The position numbers were made by a program, and so were the translations under genes. The notes under the pieces were generated by a model, which did not search any database, was not told the origin of the DNA, and saw nothing but the letters and a program-made list of their open reading frames with translations. DNA of 64,000 nucleotides from JAPPLB01 sp965206655 (GTDB lineage: Bacteria; Acidobacteriota; Terriglobia; Bryobacterales; UBA6623), in assembly GCA_965206655.1 (NCBI GenBank), contig CBDBKC010000032.1, forward strand, positions 1-64,000, in the 5' to 3' direction. Numbering within the stretch: position 1 is the stretch's first letter; each line of letters opens with the position of its first letter. Of the stretch, positions 58,902 through 64,000 are shown piece by piece.

Positions 58902-59573
58902 CTACGGGCTTTCTCGCCCGTGGCCGTTGGGCTCGGGCGTGGATGTTGTTGTGGTGGTTGGGGTTATACGATCTTGGCTTTGTCTCGCGGATTGGCCGGG
59001 CCAGTTGCTTTCGTTGGCTGTGGCGGCCGGGCGGGGCACTCTGTCTTCGATGCCCTCTTCTTCGAAGCGGAGCTGGATGTAGCGGCGTTCCATTTCGCGG
59101 AGCTGTTCGAGTTGCTTGATGGCCTGGAAATGGCGGCGGCTGAAGTGGGCGTGGTAGCGGACGAAGTGGTCGAGGTCTTTATTGTGAAACCGCATGATTT
59201 CACCGAGCATTTGGTTGTCGGTCCTGGGAGACTCGTTGGGGTTGCAGGATTTGCGATATGCGCGGCGCTGTTCGACTTCGGATTCGAGGAAGGTGTCCTC
59301 GAGAGTGGATATGCGGCGGAGTCGCCAGTCGGCGTCGGCGATTTGGCGGACCAAGGCGTCTTCGGCGACGTTGGTGGGTTGGAAGACTCGTTCGTATTCG
59401 GTCAAGAGAGAGTCGAAGTCGTCAGGGTCTTCGCCGGGGATGACGGTGCGCTTGGAGAAGAGCCCGTGTTTGAGTGCGTTTTGTGAGACGCGTTGTTTGC
59501 CTTCGTCGGTGCGTGGACCGGTGGATTGTTTTGCGTTCCTGCGGTTTGCTTCGATTTGCTTTTCTGTCAGCAT
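58902..59573 (-). CDS. conserved hypothetical protein (Asn/Arg-rich N-terminal motif)
   Basis: A 223-residue protein starting MLTEKQIEANRRNAKQSTGP, then RTDEGKQRVSQNALKHGLFS. This opening is common to many Acidobacteria and other soil-bacterial proteins that I know only as hypothetical. The middle is helical and charged (DALVRQIADADWRLRRISTL, FQAIKQLEQLREMERRYIQL); the tail is Thr/Pro/Ser-rich. It has no signal peptide or membrane helix and no catalytic motif. Family members occur in several copies per genome, which hints at a mobile or repeat-associated origin. Confidence 0.6.
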   Translation of the reverse strand: MLTEKQIEANRRNAKQSTGPRTDEGKQRVSQNALKHGLFSKRTVIPGEDPDDFDSLLTEYERVFQPTNVAEDALVRQIADADWRLRRISTLEDTFLESEVEQRRAYRKSCNPNESPRTDNQMLGEIMRFHNKDLDHFVRYHAHFSRRHFQAIKQLEQLREMERRYIQLRFEEEGIEDRVPRPAATANESNWPGQSARQSQDRITPTTTTTSTPEPNGHGRESP

Positions 59574-60088
59574 GATTTGATTCCTCCGTAATCCTTGAAT
59601 GACCCGAGGCGGTGGTGTCGCTTGTGGCCTTGTTCCGCGCCTCTGTTGTGGCGTTAGCGCACGTTCGGCTCGGTGGGGAGGTTTTTTGGAAATTGCTCCC
59701 GGGTCTAGTATGCGCCTCGGTTGGTGAGCTGGCGGGGTGGAGGTTGGCTAAGTGATTTGGAATGAGCGTGGAAAAGTTTTTTTGCGTTGTGACTAGGTTT
59801 TTGGCTGTTGGTCATTTGGCGGTTTCGCCGGTCGGCCAAAGCCGTGTGACCACGGCTCGGCTACTCGGCTGCGCGGATGCTCGACTACGCGGCTGTTCTG
59901 TGCAGACACGGAGACATTGGGAGGGTTGGACGTTAGTTGGTTTTGGGTTGGCGGGGGTTGTCCTCTTCCCAGTCGATTTCTAGTTCGGGGGGGAGCCCTG
60001 TAGCGCGGACCTCAAAACCGAGGTCCTCGCTACGGGTCTGCCGGCCGAGAGGAAAGGCCGCGGACCTCAAAAACCGAGGTCCTCGCTA
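59574..60088. other. intergenic region with hairpin repeats before the intron
   Basis: No gene is supported in 515 bases. Two related hairpins (GGACCTC...GAGGTCC, then TCGCTA) lie at 60005-60039 and 60060-60088; the second is interrupted by the group II intron. The rest is GT-rich plus-strand sequence without recognisable signals. Confidence 0.5.
60005..60039. repeat. uninterrupted hairpin repeat (intron target sequence)
   Basis: GCGGACCTCAAAACCGAGGT followed by CCTCGCTACGGGTCT. It is the intact counterpart of 60060-60088 plus 61972-61978. Confidence 0.8.
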
Positions 60089-61971
60089 GTGTGCCCAGCA
60101 TGGGCTGAATCTAGTTGGCTGAAAGGAGCCGACCGGGAACTGATGGAGGTAACTGTAGGGAACCGCAAGGCGTAGCCGCGAGGTGAAGCTGAAGGAAGCG
60201 GGGAACAAACCTTTGACCGTAGGAACACGAATCGGCAGAGAGGCCGTGTACGGGCGGTAAGCGTGCTAGCCAACGTGAAGCCCGAAGTCCATCCGAAGAC
60301 GTGCGCGGTAGAGCCGGGCGGTGTGAAGGGAAAGATTCAGCACCTTACCTGGGGAGATCTCCTCGGTGAGAGCGGAGGAGAAGTCAGCAGAGGCCGTAGT
60401 AGCGAGGAAGGCGGGTAATAGCGCCGGAGCGAAGGGCCGAAGAACCAAGGAGCAAAGCGAGAGGAGCGACTCGAACCGAGCCGAAAGAAGTCCGGAGTCC
60501 CGGACCGAAAGGTCCTTCCCCATCGGGGGAACGCAAGGGGAGCAGGGGCAGGCAGGAACGGTGGAACCGGGATGGGCCTCCCTCCGGCGGCGACGAGGCG
60601 AAGTTCGGCGAGACTCATCGAAGAAAGCAATGCACGAAGAACTGATGGAACAGGTGGTCGGAGAGGAGAACCTCGAACGGGCTCTGCGGGCGGTGAAACG
60701 CAAGCGGGGCGCGGCGGGGATCGACAAGATGACGACCGAAGAACTCGAACCTCACTTTCGCCGTCACGGCACGGAGATTCGAGCGAAACTCGTGTCCGGG
60801 CGTTGGACGCCGAGTCCCGTAAGGCGGGTAGAGATACCGAAGCCGAGCGGGGGGAAGCGACAGCTTGGGATACCGACGGTAATAGATCGGCTGGTGCAGC
60901 AAGCGTTGCTGCAAGTTCTGCAGCCGATCTTCGATCCGCGGTTTAGCGAGTCGAGCTGGGGATTCCGGCCGGGGCGGAGTGCGCACGATGCGGTACGAGC
61001 GGCGCAAGGATACGTTCGCGAGGGCAAGGACTGGGTGGTGGATATTGACATCGCGCGGTTCTTCGACGTGGTCAATCACGACATTTTGATGCGGCGGGTG
61101 GCGGAAGTCATTCGCGACAAGCGAGTGCTGGGGTTGATCGGCCGGTATCTACGGGCCGGAGTGCTGACGGAGGGGGTGGTGGTGCGCAGCGCGGAGGGCA
61201 CGCCGCAAGGCGGGCCGTTGTCACCGTTGCTGGCGAACATCTACCTTGATGCGCTTGATCGGGAGCTGGAGAGACGTGGGCTACGGTTCTGCCGGTACGC
61301 GGATGACTGCAACATCTATGTGGGCAGTGAAGCGGCGGCGAAGCGTGTGCTGGCGGGGATCACGGCTTGGATCGAAAAGCATCTGCGACTGAAAGTGAAC
61401 GAGGCCAAGAGCGGGGCGGGGAGGCCGTGGGAGCGGAAGTTCCTGGGGTTTCGTCTGAACCGCCAGGGGCAGGTGGAAGCAGCGCCGGAAAGTGTCGAGC
61501 GATTCAAACGGAAGGTGCGGGAGATCTGGTGCGGCAACCGCTCGGTCACGAGTCGGCAGTTACGCGACGAGTGGCGGCGGTACGTTCGCGGCTGCTGGGG
61601 ATACTACCGGTTGGCGGAGCGACGGCGTGCGATTTTCCTACTGGAAGGATGGGTGCGGCGGCACATACGGAAATGTTTCTGGCTGCGCTGGCATGGCGCA
61701 ACGGGACGCCGGCGGGCTTTACGTCGGTTGGGCATTGGGGAACGGTTGTTGAAACTGGTTCCGGCACGTCGCGGCGCTTGGCGCATAGCGGCGAACGGAC
61801 TGTTGCAGACAGCGTTATCGAATGCAACGTTGCGGCGCTACGGGTTTGTGATGTCATCGGATCTTGCGGCGCGAACGTAAGGCCGCTGGGTTCAACCGCC
61901 GGATACGGAAAACCGTATGTCCGGTGGTGTGGGAGGGTGGCGGGGCCTCAATCCCCGTCACCCGACCCGAT
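60089..61971 (+). ncRNA. group II intron with reverse transcriptase/maturase
   Basis: The 5' end GTGTGCCCAGCATGGGCTGA fits the GUGYG start. A domain V hairpin CCGCCGGATACGGAAAACCG (61897 on) leads to ...CCGTATGTCCGGTGG. The maturase lies in domain IV. The intron splits a local hairpin repeat: left exon ...GGTCCTCGCTA and right exon CGGGTCT, which are contiguous in the intact copy at 60005-60039. This fixes the 3' end at 61971 (CCCGAT) and the length at 1883 bases. Insertion a few bases after a hairpin is a habit of group IIC introns, though the maturase may belong to another class. Confidence 0.88.
60630..61880 (+). CDS. ltrA: group II intron-encoded reverse transcriptase/maturase
   Basis: A 416-residue protein. 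The RT domain has RGAAGIDKMTTEEL (RT0-1), PSGGKRQLGIPTVIDRLVQQ, ESSWGFRPGRSAHDAVR, VVDIDIARFFDVVNHDILM (first Asp), GTPQGGPLSPLLANIYLDAL and FCRYADDCNIYV (YADD). The maturase X/thumb domain follows with LRDEWRRYVRGCWGYYRLAE (GIIM-type). No HNH endonuclease was seen. The ATG at 60630 was chosen; the frame upstream to 60366 lies in intron RNA domains and is not protein-like. It acts on its own intron for splicing and retrohoming. Confidence 0.92.
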   Translation: MHEELMEQVVGEENLERALRAVKRKRGAAGIDKMTTEELEPHFRRHGTEIRAKLVSGRWTPSPVRRVEIPKPSGGKRQLGIPTVIDRLVQQALLQVLQPIFDPRFSESSWGFRPGRSAHDAVRAAQGYVREGKDWVVDIDIARFFDVVNHDILMRRVAEVIRDKRVLGLIGRYLRAGVLTEGVVVRSAEGTPQGGPLSPLLANIYLDALDRELERRGLRFCRYADDCNIYVGSEAAAKRVLAGITAWIEKHLRLKVNEAKSGAGRPWERKFLGFRLNRQGQVEAAPESVERFKRKVREIWCGNRSVTSRQLRDEWRRYVRGCWGYYRLAERRRAIFLLEGWVRRHIRKCFWLRWHGATGRRRALRRLGIGERLLKLVPARRGAWRIAANGLLQTALSNATLRRYGFVMSSDLAART

Positions 61972-61993
61972 CGGGTCTTCCATCCAACGGCTG

Positions 61994-62101
61994 AACGCAA
62001 AAGCGGGGACTCCTGCCGCTGAGGACGGCCTGGCCCCTCACTTGCGTTCGGGGTTCGGCTGGGTCGTCCTTGATGCGGCGGGTGTCCCCGCTGTTTTCGT
62101 T
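61994..62101. repeat. imperfect palindromic element downstream of the intron
   Basis: AACGCAAAAGCGGGGACTCC and, inverted, AACGAAAACAGCGGGGACAC begin arms of about 38 bases with a loop of about 30 bases. It may be a REPIN- or MITE-like unit. No coding frame is present. Confidence 0.5.
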
Positions 62102-62156
62102 GGTCTGGTCTTAGGATAGCTTGGGGGTCAAGTTTTGCCTGGTTGAGATGGTTTGC

Positions 62157-62208
62157 GCGCCTGGCGGCGCGGGCCGCCGGGTTTACACCCGCCGCTCTGT
62201 TGTTTGTG
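62157..62208. repeat. GC-rich interspersed REP-like repeat, copy 3 (inverted)
   Basis: GGCGGCGCGGGCCGCCGGGT followed by TTACACCCGCCGCTCTGTTG is the inverse of the repeats at 36884-36937 and 37161-37211. Confidence 0.75.
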
Positions 62209-62219
62209 GGGCGAGCCGG

Positions 62220-63830
62220 CTAGTATTTCGGCCGGAGGGGTTCGCTCGTGGGGGGCTCGGGTTTCTTTTCGTCGGCCTTGGCTGTGGAATCATCCTCAGC
62301 GTTCTTCATGCTTCCCAATACGCTGGGTAGGTCAATGCCGGCTTGCTTGGCGAGTTCATGGACCGGCGGCAGTGAACCGATCAGTCCGCTCAGGAAACCG
62401 GCGGTGGCTCCGTTCGACCCACCCTCGCCGTTCCCTCCGCCGCCGGAATCCCAGACCGTTACCTTATCGATCTTGAGGTTCTGTACGGCCTTGACCTGTT
62501 CGGCAACGAGGTCGGGGAGCTTCTCGATGATGAGTAACGTCGGGGCGAGGTCAGGATGCTGCGCGCAACTCCGTAGCAGGTTCTCGTAACCCTTCGCCTT
62601 GGCTTCGAGGACGCGCTGGGTGCCTTCGGCCTCGGCGTTGTATTTGGCGAGGATGGCGTCGGCTTCACCCTGGGCGATGCGGCGGATACGTTCGGCGTCG
62701 GCTTCGGCCTCGATCTCGATTTTTTGACGTTCAATTTGCTGTTGAACGATCTGCTCTTTTTGCAGGCGGGCGAGTTCTTGTTCCTTCTCGGCCGTCAAGA
62801 CGTCGCGCGCCGCTTCGGCTGACGCCACTTCGCCGCGCCGGCGGGCGTCGGCGCGGCGTTCGGCCAGAGTGGCGTTGTAGGAGGCGATGCTGGCCTGCGA
62901 CTCGTTCTCGCCCTCTACAGCCTCGGCTTCAAGGGTGGCAACACGGATGCGTTGCGTTGCCTCGGCCTGCTTGCTGCCTTCCATGGAAAGAGCTTGCTGC
63001 TGGGCGCTGACGATCTCTTGCTCGCGCATGCCCTCGGCTTCGCCCGAAACGCCTTCCGCCTCGAGTTTGGCGACGCGAACCCGCTGCCCGCGTTCCGCTT
63101 CCTTGCGGCCGATGTTGGCCGCTGCTTCTTGATTGGCGACTTCGACTTCCTTGGCGCGGTTGGCGGTGGCTTCGCCGATGGCGCCGTCCTTAACCTGCTC
63201 GGCAACCTCGACTTTCGCTTTCTGGATAGCCTCGGCGGCCGCTTTCTGGCCGATGGCATCGATGTAGCCCGATTCGTCGGTGATGTCGCGAATGTTGACG
63301 TTGATGACTTCGAGACCGACACGGAGCAGCTCTCCGCCACAGAATTTATTCACGAGATCGAGGAATTTCTCACGGTCCTGATTGATGTCCTCGATCGAGA
63401 GGGTTGCGATGACCAAGCGCATCTGGCCCAGGATGATGTCGCGCGCCTGCGCGGAGATCTCCTTCTCCCCGAGTCCCAGCAAACGCTCGGCGGCGTTGTT
63501 CATGATGGTGGGATTCGTCGAGACGCCGATAGTGAAGGTCGATGGCACGTTGACACGGATATTCTTTTTCGACAACGCGGCGGTGAGTTCGATGTCAATC
63601 GTGAGCGGTTCCAGGGAGAGGTACTGAAAATCTTGGAACAGCGGCATGACGAATGTGCCGCCGCCATGGACGCACTTGGCGGCCTGCTCTCCGCCGACTT
63701 TTCCGTAGACCACCAGGATTCGATTCGATGGGCAGCGCTTGTACTGATTCACGACGAACATCAGCACGCCCATGAAGATCGCGACGACGATGACCGGTAG
63801 AATGATGCCGAAATCGAATAGAGGTGTCAT
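62220..63830 (-). CDS. flotillin-like SPFH-domain membrane protein
   Basis: A 536-residue protein. An N-terminal membrane helix (IILPVIVVAIFMGVLMFVV) anchors an SPFH/band-7 domain (about 35-210; PLFQDFQYLSLEPLTIDIEL, NVPSTFTIGVSTNP). A long Ala/Glu/Arg coiled coil (about 210-440; EAEAVEG, GEADAILAKYNAEAEG) is followed by a C-terminal domain with DKVTVWDSGGGG, typical of flotillins. The protein is expected to form large cages in ordered membrane domains. Upstream lies the end of an NfeD-like gene in the same orientation, the usual partner of bacterial flotillins. Confidence 0.92.
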   Translation of the reverse strand: MTPLFDFGIILPVIVVAIFMGVLMFVVNQYKRCPSNRILVVYGKVGGEQAAKCVHGGGTFVMPLFQDFQYLSLEPLTIDIELTAALSKKNIRVNVPSTFTIGVSTNPTIMNNAAERLLGLGEKEISAQARDIILGQMRLVIATLSIEDINQDREKFLDLVNKFCGGELLRVGLEVINVNIRDITDESGYIDAIGQKAAAEAIQKAKVEVAEQVKDGAIGEATANRAKEVEVANQEAAANIGRKEAERGQRVRVAKLEAEGVSGEAEGMREQEIVSAQQQALSMEGSKQAEATQRIRVATLEAEAVEGENESQASIASYNATLAERRADARRRGEVASAEAARDVLTAEKEQELARLQKEQIVQQQIERQKIEIEAEADAERIRRIAQGEADAILAKYNAEAEGTQRVLEAKAKGYENLLRSCAQHPDLAPTLLIIEKLPDLVAEQVKAVQNLKIDKVTVWDSGGGGNGEGGSNGATAGFLSGLIGSLPPVHELAKQAGIDLPSVLGSMKNAEDDSTAKADEKKPEPPTSEPLRPKY

Positions 63831-63872
63831 ATGGTTTCCATCCTTTAATTGTGTACGGTTTAATACGGAAAA

Positions 63873-64000
63873 TCAGCTCAAAGGTTCCACTACGAACGTT
63901 TCTTCACCCGCAACCTCGACAATCTTTACGCGCTTGAAGGCAGGGACTGAATCGCCGTTGGAGATGGCGGGCAAGATTTTGCGGCGGCCCGATACAGTGA
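63873..64000 (-). CDS. NfeD-like protein, C-terminal end (runs off the window)
   Basis: The frame encodes SGRRKILPAISNGDSVPAFK followed by RVKIVEVAGEETFVVEPLS and a stop (63875-63873). This fits the OB-fold end of NfeD-type proteins next to flotillin genes (GxxxxA...I..GxxVxVxxVxGxxLxVxP). It lies 42 bases upstream of the flotillin start. Identification rests on context and a short segment. Confidence 0.6.
   Translation of the reverse strand, partial: TVSGRRKILPAISNGDSVPAFKRVKIVEVAGEETFVVEPLS

Noticed and set aside
60366..60629. N-terminal extension of the intron maturase
   Set aside because: The stretch belongs to structured intron RNA; the conserved protein begins at the ATG at 60630.

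Overview
The window is GC-rich chromosomal DNA that reads like a soil Acidobacteriota genome, most likely of the Bryobacterales/Solibacter type. This placement is inferred from gene style, not from a marker gene: a TIGR02999-type ECF sigma factor translationally coupled to a Hanks kinase with a TolB/PD40 tail, PEGA-domain proteins, many Tat- or Sec-exported enzymes, a FecR/DUF6600-type secreted protein, and abundant short interspersed repeats. No rRNA, tRNA or CRISPR array was seen.

Layout. 1-5.4 kb: the 5' part of hfq (minus), a DUF697/YcjF-like protein, a small secreted Cys/His-tail protein, an aldose-1-epimerase-like protein, and an 843-residue protein built from two copies of one module. 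5.4-11.4 kb: a complete RND efflux operon (outer-membrane factor, permease, adaptor; all minus) with a broken PadR-type regulator just upstream. 11.5-20.8 kb: a PaaK-like ligase opposite a GNAT-like protein, an M19 dipeptidase, a DinB-like protein, a FecR protein with a huge basic tail and a strong terminator, and an exported galactonate-dehydratase-like enzyme. 20.8-31.2 kb: a small inverted-repeat element, a PQQ-propeller/EF-hand protein, PEGA and secreted kinase-like proteins, an OPT transporter, a GT-C-type membrane protein and a gamma-glutamyltransferase. 31.3-37.7 kb: a 167-bp tandem repeat array, a duplicated fragment of a kinase sensor, the intact ECF sigma-kinase pair, REP-like repeats with a transposase remnant, and two small genes. 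38.1-44.0 kb: an IS1595-type insertion with its 8-bp target duplication, a divergent tartronate-semialdehyde-reductase-like/glycerate-2-kinase pair, a cold-shock protein, and a Ser/Thr kinase split from its PEGA tail by a frameshift.

44.09-50.56 kb is the most unusual part. A 6.5-kb segment is bounded by 26-bp inverted repeats starting GGTAGTGTCCTAA and by an 8-bp direct repeat (CGCGTTCT). It carries an IS1-family single-ORF transposase, an OLD/defence-like AAA ATPase and a small KGG-like protein gene. The transposase and the small gene have the same 14-bp palindrome between their promoter elements. Two inverted IS481 copies and an IS630 are nested inside. I read it as an IS1-family element carrying passenger genes, a possible mobile defence or regulatory cassette.

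50.7-64.0 kb: a beta-helix protein, a NodU-type carbamoyltransferase, a Na+/Ca2+ exchanger, a DUF368 lipid-carrier translocase, an exported DapA-family protein, a group II intron inserted just after a hairpin of a local repeat (its junctions can be read against an uninterrupted copy), and a flotillin preceded by the end of an NfeD-like gene.
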